In this document: in pieces, positions 34,141-44,914 of the stretch
Layout of the letters: every line of letters begins with the position of its first letter
How positions within the stretch are numbered: the stretch's first letter is position 1
NCBI RefSeq assembly: GCF_014805685.1
Contig: NC_060886.1
Coordinates: 30,851,362-30,915,361, forward strand
Origin: Silurus meridionalis
Taxonomy: Eukaryota; Chordata; Actinopteri; Siluriformes; Siluridae
DNA: 64,000 bases
Direction: 5' to 3'
Made by a program: the position numbers and the translations under genes
The notes under the pieces: model-generated
What the model was told of the DNA's origin: nothing
Seen by the model: the letters and a program-made list of their open reading frames with translations, nothing else
Databases searched by the model: none

Positions 34141-34329
34141 CAGTCTATCTGATAAATGCTGACGTGGGCTTCCTCAATCAGCTGAAGGTGGACTGAGACC
34201 CCGAGGCTCTGTACACCTTAAATCCAGATACTTTTGAAAAAAACACTTTTTTTGATGTTTTTGTTTCTGTCCAATATGTGATGATATATTTTATGGTCAT
34301 GTGACTCCATCATGTAACTCATCACATAT

Positions 34330-34632
34330 CAACACACAATATATGGACAAAAGTTTGTGGACACCTGACACATTTAGTCTACATTTGCTGTTATAATAAG
34401 CTCCACTCTTATGAGATGTTCCACTAGATTATGTGGAGATTCATCCAACCACAAGGGTGTTAGTAAAGTCAGGTACTGATGTAGGTGAGGTGAGGAGACC
34501 TGAGGTGCAGAGTAAAGGTTTGGAGCTTTATAACAGGAGATCTTCCACATTGTCTAGCACATGTAAAGCATATCTTCATGGAGCTGGTTTGGTGCACAGG
34601 AACAGTAATATGCAACAAGGTGGTGGACAGGC
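34330..34632 (-). mobile_element. Tc1-derived repeat, family A, copy 7
   Basis: Has a well-kept terminal end 'atatatggacaaaagtttgt' plus 'ggacacctga', then 'gatgttccactagattatgt', 'gtactgatgtaggtgagg', 'tttataacaggagatcttcc' and 'atcttcatggagctggtttg'. The far end is missing. Confidence 0.9.
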
Positions 34633-35299
34633 AGAATCCAATGAGTGCGTCTGTGAGTATTTATGTGTGTGTGTGGAGGGTGTGTGTGTGGTGGGTGTGA
34701 GAGAAAGAGATCAATCACTCTAATGAGGCTGCCCTCTCATATCTCTTTTGTAGAGGACGAGGCTGGTTGTGACCTGTAGGTAATGGGCGAGAGTGATGGA
34801 TGAGCAAAGCGGCCTACAGGAAGGAAACTGCAAGCACCTAAAAGCTAATTTGGTGTGAGTGCTTACAAAGCAGGATAACATGACACTGCAAGGAGAACGG
34901 GAAAAAAATCCCTCACGTCATTACTCAAGACAAAATGAACACTGGTGTACGGTTTTTCCTTTGTAGATAAACTTTGTTTGGAGTCGGTTTTGATCTTTGC
35001 CATTGGGAAATCATTGGGATGTTAACATTTGCAGATGACATCACTTTTGAAATAGCTGTGCGAAGTGATAAAAAATATCGAGACTTGTTTTGTCACACGC
35101 CAACAACTGGAGCTGGCGCCACCTCTAGGCGATAAATGAGGCTTACATTTTGTGGCCATTAAATGAAAGGTCATCGTTTTGGGCCAAAACAAAGTATACT
35201 GCTTTGGTCACGTGACCCCTGGTGGTATGAATTAGGATATAACGATGTGTCCATGAAACATGACGTAATTACGTTATTACATTTTAACAGTAATTACAT
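34633..35299. other. Unique DNA, no gene seen
   Basis: Short GT-rich patch at 34655-34700; otherwise nothing recognised. Confidence 0.4.
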
Positions 35300-35475
35300 T
35301 TACATTTATGGAATTTGGTCGACGCCCTTTTCCAGAACGACTTACATCTAATCGCATTCAGCTATGAGGCTAAGGGCCTTGCTCAGGGGCCCAGGTGTAG
35401 GAGCATAGTGTGGCTGGGATTTGAGCTCATGAACTTCAGATCCGAAGTCCAATGTCTTAACAACTTAACCTCCCA
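35300..35475 (-). mobile_element. tRNA-derived SINE (family S), near full length
   Basis: Minus strand reads 'aggttaagttgttaagacat', then 'gagctcaaatcccagcc' (box B-like), 'ggcccctgagcaaggccc', 'tagatgtaagtcgttctgga' and 'aaagggcgtcgaccaa'. A plausible head, body and tail are all present. Confidence 0.8.
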
Positions 35476-36603
35476 ATTACAGCTTTAATAACAACATTGA
35501 AGAACAAAAATTTTTTTTTTTTACAAAAAATATATATGTTGTAATATAATATTTATTAATAAGAACAAGAAAAAGAGAAAGAAGAAGAAGGAAAATGCAT
35601 GTGTGTGTATATTTGTGGTAGAAAAAGTGTCAGAAAATTTACACGAATTAGCACGATCTTTGTTTTTCTCGCAAACACCACACACCAGATGTCAGCGTTC
35701 GTTTTCACACTTGCTCCTCACACCTCACAACTTTCTTTTCAGTATTCGAACACCTTCCCACCTGTAGTTGCAGTCAATTAGAATAAATGACCTGCTTTCG
35801 AAATCAATGCATTTATATGTAGTTACGTCTCCATTAAATATACAGTGTGAATTTCATTCTCACGCATGTTCTGGTTGGAGAACTTACGATACGTGTTTCA
35901 GGTGACATTTGTCCTTCTTGGAACAAATAAGAAAAAAAAAAAGGCGTCTCTAAATTATTAAAAAGCACCGAGGCTTTTCAAGAACAAAAGAGCTCCCCCT
36001 TTTCTACTTCTCCATAAATGTCAGATGCAAACACACAGCGTTGTGTCACCCTGTGAGCCGATGCTGTGCGCTCTACTCTTCTTTCCACTCTTCTTTCCAT
36101 CGAAGCCGGCCCGTGGAAGATAAAGCGTGTTGTTAATTGACTGGCAGGGCTTCCCGTCTCCCTATTGTTCTAATCAGAGATGCTAACAATTAGGATCGTT
36201 CTCTCCGAGATCCAGCCGCTGATCTGCTCGATAAGGTATTAACGCGAAGGGTTCGATGAGCTCGTTCTTGTTAGCGCCTTTGACAGGGACCCGTTAATGC
36301 GATGATTAATTCCCAGACGCTCGCGACTCTTAAGCCTGTCGTATGCATATTGTTATTAAAATGACTGATTATAATGTCTTGATGAATCAGGACAACATGA
36401 TTATTATCTGGGACACAGTGGGAATGCCAAAGTGTTGTGTGCGCCAGTGGGTGATGGAAGATTCAGCAGGTGACGGCTGCCATATTAGTTTCAGGTTCAA
36501 CATACTCTCCTGACCAATCAGAGCTCAAATAATAATCCCAAATCCTCATTGAAACTCCCATTCTCATGGAATCATTAGCATAACATTTATTTCAATACTT
36601 CTG
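35476..36603. other. Unique DNA, possible conserved non-coding segment at 36030-36400
   Basis: 36030-36400 has no repeat, balanced base composition, and several TAATT-type cores ('gttgttaattgactgg', 'gctaacaattaggatc', 'gcgatgattaattccc'). This is the strongest candidate for a regulatory conserved element in the window, by appearance only. Confidence 0.4.
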
Positions 36604-36913
36604 GGCTGCTCCCATTAGGGGGCGCCACAGCGGATCATCCGACTCCATACCACCCTGTCCTCAACATCTGCCTCTTTCAAACCAACTACCTGCATGTCTT
36701 CTCTCACCACATCCATAAACCACCTCTTTGGCCTTGCTCTTTTCCTCCTTCCTGGTGGCTCCATCCTCAGGATTCTCCTACTGATATATCCCATGTCCCT
36801 CCTCTGCACATGTCCAAACCATCTCAATCTCACCTTCCTCACCTTGTCTCCAAAACGTCCTACATGCACTGTCCCTCTAATAATCTCATTTCTAATCCTG
36901 TCCATTCTCGTAA
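36604..36913 (-). mobile_element. LINE 3' end, 5'-truncated, RTE-like (clade tentative)
   Basis: The minus strand holds the last about 90 codons of a non-LTR reverse-transcriptase ORF and a short 3' UTR. The 3' end (36641 down to 36604) reads 'cggatgatccgctgtggcgc' onward and is shared with the SINE tail at 20755-20792. The copy is truncated at 36913 next to an A-run. Widespread fish LINEs carry this end. I assign RTE-like only from memory of the protein end; a different clade is possible. Confidence 0.85.
36615..36905 (-). pseudogene. LINE reverse-transcriptase C-terminal remnant
   Basis: An open stretch of 96 codons encodes the C-terminal segment of a LINE polyprotein: LRWFGHVQRRD at about residues 28-38, then GRRKRARPKRWFMDVVREDM (about 52-71), and the end VVWSRMIRCGAP. 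In intact elements the endonuclease and reverse transcriptase act in cis on their own RNA for target-primed insertion. Here both of those domains are absent. The Met at the start is chance, because the real ORF would be about ten times longer. The frame is still open, which suggests a moderately recent insertion. Confidence 0.85.
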
Positions 36914-37789
36914 AAAAAAAATCACAAATGGTGTATTAATGTACTGCACATTAGGTACGAAGCGAAGACATGAAAACGGAAAAAAATCACGTACCTTTTT
37001 TTAAGTAGATAAAAAACTTTTTGTGTGTCCGAGGCTGTGATTCTCAGCACAACATTGCGGCTTGAGATACGCCAGATCCACACTTATCAGTTTACTTATC
37101 TATAAACAACTATACGCCAATAAAATAAGATGTCATGGCGTACGGAACCGACCGACACGACCGGCGATTCTTACCGTTTATAGATTTCTTTTGGCCTGCT
37201 TTCTGTATCTCTTCAGGTTTTTATCTTTCCTCCATTTATAGAAAAAGACAGGATTTCAGGAACGTCTCATTCAGTGGCGTATATAAATAAAACACACACA
37301 ATTAAATACTATTAAACGTGTGAGCCAGAAAGTAATGCTTATTAATTCATCATAATCATCACACAAGCTCGGTTTAATCATCACAATTGGTGAGTAATCT
37401 ACTATGTATATTTATACACAGGAATAAAATGTGTGTTTTACAAAAATCTCTATTCCATTTATAAATAATACATTTCTTGTCTTAATGTAATCTATCTAAA
37501 TGATCAAATCCGATTTTTAGATTTTCTCTTTGCTTGTTTGTCTGCTGATCTTCTTTCCCACTCTCTCTTTCTCTCTCTCTCTCCATCCTTTATCTCTGTC
37601 TCTTCTCTCTCTTTCTCTTTTTTCTTCAATTGACAATCTATCCAATCATACCTCCATCCATCCATTTTTTTTACCTATATATAATATACATATATATTTA
37701 TATAAATATAAAGACTCTAAACCATGTTGGATCTTTACCAGTAAGCTCAGATGACAGACATCAGAATTTCCAGATGATTGCACAATTCT
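36914..37789. other. Unique DNA with CT-rich tract
   Basis: A pyrimidine tract of CT/CTTT units lies at 37556-37622, followed by short (CATC)n and TA-rich patches to about 37710. No gene seen. Confidence 0.45.
37556..37622. repeat. Pyrimidine-rich CT tract
   Basis: Imperfect CTCT and CTTT units. Confidence 0.85.
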
Positions 37790-37945
37790 GGGATTCATCA
37801 ACACCACCAAGACAGAATGGAGGTGGAGTACTGTAGCTAGCGGACTGATGTCAGCTTCTAATGTTCACCAAACAAAAGAGGAAAAAAAAGTAGGAAACCC
37901 AGTGTGCACCACTGCTCACTGCCTGATCTTCTGTCCATACTGTCT
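37790..37945 (+). repeat. Unnamed dispersed repeat, copy X
   Basis: Shares ordered blocks with 40620-40760: 'catcaacaccaccaagacag', then 'gaaacccagtgtgcaccact', 'ctcactgcctg' and 'ctgtccatac'. The middle differs. The family is not identified. It may belong to a LINE, because a LINE end follows copy Y. Confidence 0.55.
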
Positions 37946-38658
37946 CATAACTCCACTAATGTAGTAATGTTCAGTAAGAACATCCAGACTGCATGAAGTG
38001 TGGGTGAATATGAGACCAGGAACCTCCTCAAGACCAACAGGTGTGCAGACAAAGAGACAAACACGAGGAAGTTATAATGTTTATTTTTTTCTTGCTTAGT
38101 AAAGATTATCCACATCTTTTCACACTCGTCAATTCTTCACTCTCCTTCATCCTCCTCAACTTCCTGTACAACTCCAAACCCTCCCCAAACCCCCCTGTCG
38201 CCTTCCTGTGCCTAATTGTCCTCAGCTGTAGTGTGCACGAGTAAATATGCAGCATAGGGAACAGAGATTTGTAATTTCAGGGGGGAAAAAGAGGGGAAAT
38301 TGGTGGCAGGCCACAGAAATTAGCATTCTTTAAGGCTTCCAAAGGCATTAAAGATTAAACAGACGCTAAGTCCCCAAAGTGTCTCGTGAGGCCGGATAAG
38401 GAGGTGCAGGGGGTCAGGATCATGGGCTGCTCAACCTTTGTCTGGAAGCTTAGAGCTGCAGATAGGGTTGGTGTATCGTTATCGTCCTCCTGCTGGCTGA
38501 GCCTCAGAAGATGGGTTTCATCCATTATTTATGTCTGTTTGGAGCGACTCTGCTTTGCTTCCTCGGGTTGCTGTGAGCCACGATCCTGTTTCTGTTACTC
38601 TATCGAAAGTCTGTATAAAAAACACACACAAAATCTCTTAGATGTGGAAAAATGTAAA
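37946..38658. other. Unique DNA, no gene seen
   Basis: A 112-codon open frame (38386-38724) has no recognised motif and runs into a CTGT microsatellite. Confidence 0.4.
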
Positions 38659-38696
38659 CTATCTATCTGTCTGTCTGTCTGTTGGTCTGTCTGTCT
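38659..38696. repeat. (CTAT)n(CTGT)n microsatellite
   Basis: About nine tetranucleotide units with one 'ttgg' interruption, directly upstream of a family A copy. Confidence 0.95.
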
Positions 38697-38702
38697 TCAC
38701 TT

Positions 38703-39073
38703 TTCTGTGAAGATGTTCCACTAGATTTTGTGGAGATTCCCACAGACAAAAGGATGTTAGTAAAGTCAGGTACTGATGTAGGTGAGAAAGTGAGGAGGCC
38801 TGAGGTGTAGTCTCAATTTCATCATGTTTAATAGGGTTGGAGCTCTATAGCAGAAGATCTTTCACACACACATCCATCCCATGTGAAGCAGATCTTCATA
38901 GAGCTGGCTTTGTGCACTGGAGCATTGCCTTGCTGGAACAGGTTTTTAGGTCTTCTAGTTCAAGTCAAGGCAACATTTCATGCAACAGCACCCAAAGGCA
39001 TCCTGTACAATTGTGTGTGTCCACATTTGTGCTGACAATTTGGAGAAGTCCAGTGGCCCAGTACTTTCAGCCA

Positions 39074-39078
<5 letters not shown>
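38703..39078 (-). mobile_element. Tc1-derived repeat, family A, copy 8
   Basis: Nearly complete in reverse order: 'gaagatgttccactagattt', 'gtactgatgtaggtgaga', 'gaggcctgaggtgtagtc', 'ctctatagcagaagatcttt', 'catagagctggctttgtgca', 'ctggaacaggtttttaggtc', 'ttctagttcaagtcaaggca' and 'gtactttcagccatagtg'. The terminal 'atagtgt' passes directly into a GT run. Confidence 0.92.

Positions 39079-39105
<27 letters not shown>
39076..39105. repeat. (GT)15 microsatellite at transposon end
   Basis: Begins within the terminal 'atagtgt' of family A copy 8. Confidence 0.95.
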
Positions 39106-39107
<2 letters not shown>

Positions 39108-39400
39108 CTTTTGAAGATACACGCAAAGTGTACTTCCTATTGTAATCAAAAAAGTCTAAAAGATCCTGATGATAGCATCTGATTTCCTGCTCATTAACTC
39201 AATGCTATTTTCTCATATCTTTTCCCGTATGAGGTCAGATGCTAAAACCGGCATCATATCCCTGTGCTGTAGTCACTTTGTAGAATTCAGTGGGAATTTT
39301 TATGGGTATTCCCAGTTTTTCCAACAAACCTTTTCTTGGTTTGGTTTTAGATTCCAAAGTTTCCAAACAAACAAACACTACTGAGGAGTTTAAATTGGCT

Positions 39401-39474
<74 letters not shown>

Positions 39475-40285
39475 TTTCAATTATGCAGGATGAAGAAAAT
39501 TCCCAATCTGTGTTCTCAGCAGGTTTATCGGAAGTCTGGGATTATCTCGGTTACAAACCGAGCATCATGCAGATAATCTCTCTATATTCCCACTGAGAAA
39601 CGCAGCATGGTCTCAGTTCTCCTCCACAAACATTCATACACAGGTTTAAAAATCCACTCGAGCTCATATGGCCGTGATACTTTATCTCCTAAACACACCT
39701 TCTCTATAGACACACTCGTACTCTCGACGGCGTTCTGAAAGACTCGGCAGAAGGGGGTGTATTTTCTCCTGCTATTCTGTGTGCTATTGCAGCTTGTTTC
39801 TTCGCTGCGAAGCCGATGAATGCATTACAAAAGCACGCTTTACAAAGGTAATGTAACATGCTGGCTGCTCAAAGAAAGTACTTACGCTATGATCAATACA
39901 TCCCAGCCTGCATTCAGAGACTATAATGGCCCAGAAACTAAGCTGCATCAGAAATCATACATAAAAGCTCGGGCAACCTGCGAGTTGACACTTAGCCTGT
40001 TTTGTAGCATGGACGTTTACAATAAGCTCAGGTAAAATGTGTCACGATACGAATAAAAAGAACCTGCCATTTGTACAGATATGTAGCTTGTCAGAGTTGA
40101 CGTTGTAGAAGAAAGAGTGTTTGCTTTTTGTAGCTGATGTATCTCTTGTCAGTGTGTGATTCAGAACACTGGACTGTTATGTAAGTCAAATGAAAATGAA
40201 AAATATGTTTATATTTCCAAATGTGAAATTCAGGTTAAACAAATTAGCCTGTTGGAGAACCAAAAAAACAGCCTTTGGTAGTGTT
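39106..40285. other. Unique DNA around a TA array
   Basis: Apart from (TA)n at 39403-39466 nothing is recognised. 39480-40040 is repeat-free. Confidence 0.4.
39403..39466. repeat. (AT)32 microsatellite
   Basis: Uninterrupted AT run followed by a T-run. Confidence 0.98.
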
Positions 40286-40619
40286 TCCTCAGCCTTTACT
40301 TGTTCTTGTATATAGTAAACCCTCATGACACATTGATGAACCATGTCCCAATGCACTGGACAAATAATAATGACACTGGTTGTGTTGCTGCCTCACCAGA
40401 TACCCTACAACCAATTTCACACATTCTCTAAAAGTCCACATTGGGTTTCCATTGGGTTTTCTGGATTCCACCAACCTTGCAAAACATGCTAGTACTAATT
40501 GCCATTGCTGAATACTTCCTTGGTGTGCCACTGCCTCACGTCCAGTAAATTCAAAACCGCATTGTAGGAATGAAAATATATAGATATCACATTAAATGAC
40601 CCATTGTATCTCCATTATT
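40286..40619. other. Unassigned DNA upstream of LINE remnant
   Basis: An 80-codon minus-strand frame (40289-40531) has no recognised motif. The stretch may belong to the same decayed LINE that follows. Confidence 0.3.
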
Positions 40620-40760
40620 TGGATCAAACCTCATCAGCAACACCAAGACAGCATACAGAGAGTGAAGACAACAATCTGTCTCCACACACAGGACTTGACT
40701 GTGTAGAAAACCCAGTATGTACCACTCTCCACTGCTCAATGCCTGTTTTTTTCTGAAGAT
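40620..40760 (+). repeat. Unnamed dispersed repeat, copy Y
   Basis: Partner of 37790-37945: 'catcagcaacaccaagacag', 'gaaaacccagtatgtaccac', 'tccactgctcaatgcctg' and 'ctgaagatac' in the same order. Confidence 0.55.
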
Positions 40761-40861
40761 ACTTTCGCAGAGTGCACCTGTTCCATGACCTAACCTGCTC
40801 GTAATAACACGTACGTCCTTGGCCAGAAAAGCCAAGCGGTCCTTTCATTTCGTCCACTCCA

Positions 40862-41195
40862 TACCTTCACCATTCTTTTTGTCATTGAGAATGTCCTCCG
40901 CAGCTGCATCTCTGTCTGGCGGTACAGCAAATCAGATTGCAAGTGGATATTGACGAGAGCAGAGAACATCATCAGAGTCTTTCTCTGCCCAAACACAGGA
41001 CTTATATCACAAACACTGCACCAGAATAGCTGATTCCTCTCATCCCTCACATAAACTCTGCCATCAGGCACAAGCTAACGAAGTGTCCAGGCCATGTTTC
41101 ACATTCTGCTGAGCATTCCAAGTTCAACAGCAGCTTCTCTCCGCAAGCTGTCAGCACCCTCACGACCCACCTCATCTGAATGAATGGACACAACC
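40862..41195 (+). mobile_element. Decayed LINE reverse-transcriptase C-terminal region
   Basis: Plus-strand translation with frameshifts gives a run ENVLRSCISVWRYSKSDCKW, then AENIIRVFLCP, LPSG and, in another frame, NSSFSPQAVSTL. Their order matches the C-terminal part of fish L2/CR1/jockey-type LINE proteins (CISVWYG... AENI... LPSG... FFPQAV). At least two stops and two frame changes are present. The upstream polymerase domain is not recognisable. Copy Y at 40620-40760 may be part of the same element. Confidence 0.6.
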
Positions 41196-41298
41196 TCAAA
41201 CACACATAAGCCACTTTAACCACTTTATCTTGGTCTCTTTATTATTACCTTCACCTTCACCTGACTCACAGGTTCATACTATGGACAGGTCTTTTAGA

Positions 41299-41737
41299 TG
41301 AGGTGGTACAAAAGGTTTTGAGATTCGCTCTGTTTACAAAAAGTACTTTATTTATCTATGTTTCCACATAATCACCTTCAAAATTGTCCACTTGTACAGC
41401 AAAACAGCGCTCCCAGCGTTCTTCTGGATGTGTCCTAGAAGACTTCTTTTTAAAGCGTGTCAAGCACCTTCTGCAATTCACGCCAGATGAGCTGGATCTT
41501 CGGAAAGAGGGCGAAGTCCACAGGAGCCAGATCTGGTGAGTAGGGTGGGTGTGGAAGTGAGATCATGCTGTTCTGGAGAGAAATTCACATGTGAGGAGCA
41601 CCATGTGCACACGATGATATCGTTTTGGTACACTGATTAATGAAGGTCGGTGCTCCCTGTGTCTGTGTGTGCAGCCTTGTGCTGCCATCTGTTGGTGTGT
41701 TATAAAACTAGTCTCAAAACATTTTGATATCACCTCG
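41299..41737 (-). mobile_element. mariner deletion derivative 2, about 439 bp
   Basis: Ends 'gaggtggtacaaaaggtttt' and 'gtctcaaaacattttgatat' plus 'cacctcg' are inverted repeats. TA follows at 41738-41739. The minus strand carries a mariner third-Asp block reading HPPYSPDLAPVDFALFPK, with the Asp codon at 41531-41533. The left 150 bases match the element at 25239-25822, but the deletion point differs. No full transposase is possible at this size. Confidence 0.9.
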
Positions 41738-41799
41738 TATGCTCACATATGGTTAGAATGACAAAGATATTTAATTGTTAATAAAATACAAAGATAAAT

Positions 41800-42005
41800 A
41801 TTGTGTAGGTTCCCTTTGTGTTGCTAAAACCCAGACCCATCAAGGCATACGCTCCACATGACACCTGAAAGTGTTCTGTGGGAACTGGCACAAAGAGGGC
41901 CTGTATGTTGTAAGGTGGGCTCTGTATGGATCGCATTATTTTGTTCAGGAAATCCCACAGATACCCAATCAGATTGTGAGCTGATAGGTGTTAATCTCCG
42001 CTTCC
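41800..42005 (-). mobile_element. Tc1-like family B, minus-strand 3' fragment
   Basis: Minus-strand order matches the 3' end of a common fish Tc1 element: 'caatctgattgggtatctgt', 'gggatttcctgaac', 'aatgcgatccatacagagcc', 'acacctgaaagtg'-side words seen in complement, and 'ttagcaacacaaagggaacc'. The terminal repeat is decayed. It is the reverse-oriented relative of 42819-43306. Confidence 0.7.
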
Positions 42006-42818
42006 TGGCAACACCCCAGAAAACTGCTGTATTGGAGATCCAGTAGTCTAGATGGCATCATTTTGAAGTTGCTCAGATCCTCCGACTTGTCCACATCAGT
42101 TTTTACAAGACAAAGCAGATGAAATATTCAATATATTGTGTGTGTAACAGATGGAGATTAAGTGATGAGTGACACTGCATACAAGGTTCCAAGAACTAGT
42201 GGTTTTATTAGAATCATAAGGTAAAAAGAAAAACAGACAAACCCACTGATTAATGTATGTGGAAATCAAGCCCCATTACACAAATGGTGCTCTGATGCTC
42301 TCCATTACTGTGATTCCGATTTTAGTAGCAGCTACTGTCCGTGGCTGGGGAGTCCCAGCACTAATATCGAATTCTTTTGAACTCAATTGAGTGCCGAGTT
42401 CAAAAGAAGTAACTATTGATTACGACTGCGGTCTGCATCTGTATGCGCTATTTTGCTCTCGGCAGGCAGGATAGTTCATAAACCATCACTGCCCCATTTA
42501 TCCCGACACCGTTCCGTGCAGTCAGCGTGAACCGTGTTTTTATTGTCCTCTCCATTTATTGTATTGCGCCACACTTGTCTGCCTATTAATGCTGTAGTTT
42601 TGCACAAGGCTCTTGTCTCGCCTCGCGTTGCCTTCGACTTGACAAAATAAAGCCCCTGCATTGTCTTTTGTGCCGCTATTGGTCCGAGAGGCACAATTTT
42701 ATCTGACATGCCAGACAGCAAACCATGTTTATAATTCTTGAAAAGTCATTCAGTCGACTTTTCCACCTGAACACACTGAAGGAATTGAACATATTTTATA
42801 TATTGCCTGAATAACAGA
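42006..42818. other. Unique DNA, possible conserved non-coding segment at 42410-42740
   Basis: 42410-42740 is repeat-free and balanced in composition, with 'ctgcctattaatgctgtag'. A 81-codon minus-strand frame there (42476-42721) has no known domain. Confidence 0.35.
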
Positions 42819-43306
42819 ATACACCATAACATCAGAATCGCTGACAGCTGAAAGTATTATCATTGATTATCTGGTTAGAGAAGCATCTGTCATTTTAGGC
42901 AATATATTAGTTATCATGTAAACGTTCAGTTTTTGAAGTTGATTCATTGGAAGCAGGAAAAATGGGCAAGTTTCAGAAGCTGAGCATCTACAAACTGCAG
43001 GTCTGGGGTAGCATGCAGGAGTTAGTATCTACAAAAAGTGACCCAAGGAAGGACAATTGTTAAAGCTTTGACAGGATCACGAGTCCTCGATACTCATTGA
43101 TGCACCTGAGGAGCAAAGGTTAGAAAAAGTTGCTAAAAAGATCTTTATCTGATTAAGGATCTGTGGGATGTGCTGAAAAAAAAAAAAACAAATCCGATCC
43201 ACTGAGGCCTGCTTACGTTTTGGTGTCAGATAGTTCACACACCTTCAGAGGGTCAGAGCTTTTTTGGTCTCACAAGATGGTGTTAATGTTATGGCTGATC
43301 AGTGTA
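42819..43306 (+). mobile_element. Tc1-like family B, internally deleted copy, about 490 bp
   Basis: The left end 'accataacatcagaatcgct' and right end 'tgttatggctgatcagtgta' are inverted-repeat remnants. Inside, 'ggaagcaggaaaaatgggca' marks the old transposase start codon (ATG at 42962). 'ctcattgatgcacctgagga' follows the DNA-binding domain. Then, after 'gctaaaaag', the sequence jumps to 'aggatctgtgggatgtgctg', near the C-terminus of the enzyme. All catalytic residues between are lost. Confidence 0.85.
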
Positions 43307-44914
43307 TGTAGTCTCTTCAAACTAACACGATTTCTGCAGGAGGTAGCGTGCAGAATCGCAGAGCTGGTGCCATTGGAAATCTACTTTTTAATGCTTATAA
43401 GGTGCCATGTGTCAGTTGGTCTACTCCATTGGGTTCACAAGTGCAAGCTAAAGATGATTCCTGTTCTTGTAATGGTGCAGGATTTTCAAAAAGAACATGC
43501 AGAACAATGTGATTTTCCTGGGGATCAATATTTCCCAGTAACAACTTAAAAAAACGTGATGCACTGCATCAAAACACCCCCACACCCCCCAAGCATCCAC
43601 ACTCCTGCATGTGAGCAAAACGTGCATTATCTCGGTCAGCCAGTTCCTGCAGTCACAAAAAAGACATACGTGCACGTGCGCATGCAGTTTCTTTCGAATG
43701 AAAACTTCTGGCGGCTTGCTGTGACCTCTGGTAACCTTTATCCTGGTATCCAGCAAGTCTTTTCCTGGCCTTCGTCTTTTCTCTCCTCCTTGGGCTTATC
43801 CCCTCTTTCTCCACACTGCACGCTCTCGACCTGCGAAGGATTCGGCTGTCCAATCCCGCTGAGCTTCTTGCTGGCTCGCCATTCAGCTCAGCTCTGCCAG
43901 TGTGCAGTAGAAGCTAAAGAGGACTTATCTGTGTTTCGCTCGAGGAATTACTACAGTTACAGATGGTGCTTAGCACCCGTTTGTTCACTCTAAGGAAGAG
44001 CAGAGCAGAGGAGACGAATGGAACCGAAGTGGATTTGGAATGCCTGGGCTTGGGAAGGTTTTAGGATTTGGAGAGCAAATTTGCACGAAAGCCGGCATTA
44101 AAAGGTGAATAATGACAGAGTTTTAAAAGTAGCAGCTTGGGCAGAAGTGGAGGTGGGAGGTCTCAGGGGGGTTGAACAGTCTCATGGAACCAGGGTTTAT
44201 CATGGGGCATTTTTAAAAGCAGAGCACATGGTTCAATGTTTATTGTGCTAAAGAAGCAGTTTTGAATTTGACCAAAGAAGGATTTTTATCTTCACACCTC
44301 CTGATGGCTCATGGCTTCCCTGTAGAAAAAAAGTGAAAAGCAGGTCTGGTGGATGAGGATGGTTGAGAAAAAATGGATGAACAGCTATATATCTTCTTCA
44401 ATTCAGTCAAGCTCTCAAACGTGCAATATAACTGGGGAAAAAAACAATGCGATCAGTGTGGCTGAGTGAAACTCTGCTCATCCTTCTCTGTTCTTCATAT
44501 CTCCCCATCCACATAGTAAAACAACAGCCTGGAAAAATGATAGACTACCTGTCATCCACCCTACTGGCACTCAGGTGATTTAATTAATTGCTTTGAAGCA
44601 GGAGAAAACACACAACTGCCTGCGGGGGGGAAAGGGGGGGGGGAGGGTCTGTTATAGACGGGTATTAAACTATGGCAGTCTGAAACAAGTCTTCATCAGA
44701 ATCAATCATTTTGTAGAATGTGACTGAACCGTTGCTTGTTTTTCCAAGAATGTTCAAGTTTTTTGGGCAAATCAAATGATACGCCTTGTACAGCTCTCTC
44801 TTTTTCTCTCCCATACTTTCTCTCTCCTCTGTTGTCTCTTTCTCTCTCCTTTTCAATCTGTCTATCTCCTGTGCTGCCCCCCCAATGCTGCCTCTCTATC
44901 ACACCTCTTGTTTA
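43307..44914. other. Unique DNA, no gene seen
   Basis: A 145-codon plus-strand open frame (43556-43993) and others overlap without any known domain. A long G-run tract is at 44624-44647. Confidence 0.4.
44624..44647 (+). other. G-rich tract, possible G-quadruplex
   Basis: Runs of seven, ten and three G separated by 'aaa' and 'a'. Because the ten-base run can supply two G-tracts, four tracts of three or more G are available. Confidence 0.6.

Noticed and set aside
43556..43993. A 145-codon plus-strand frame
   Set aside because: No domain, no splice or promoter context, and overlapping frames on the other strand are equally open.
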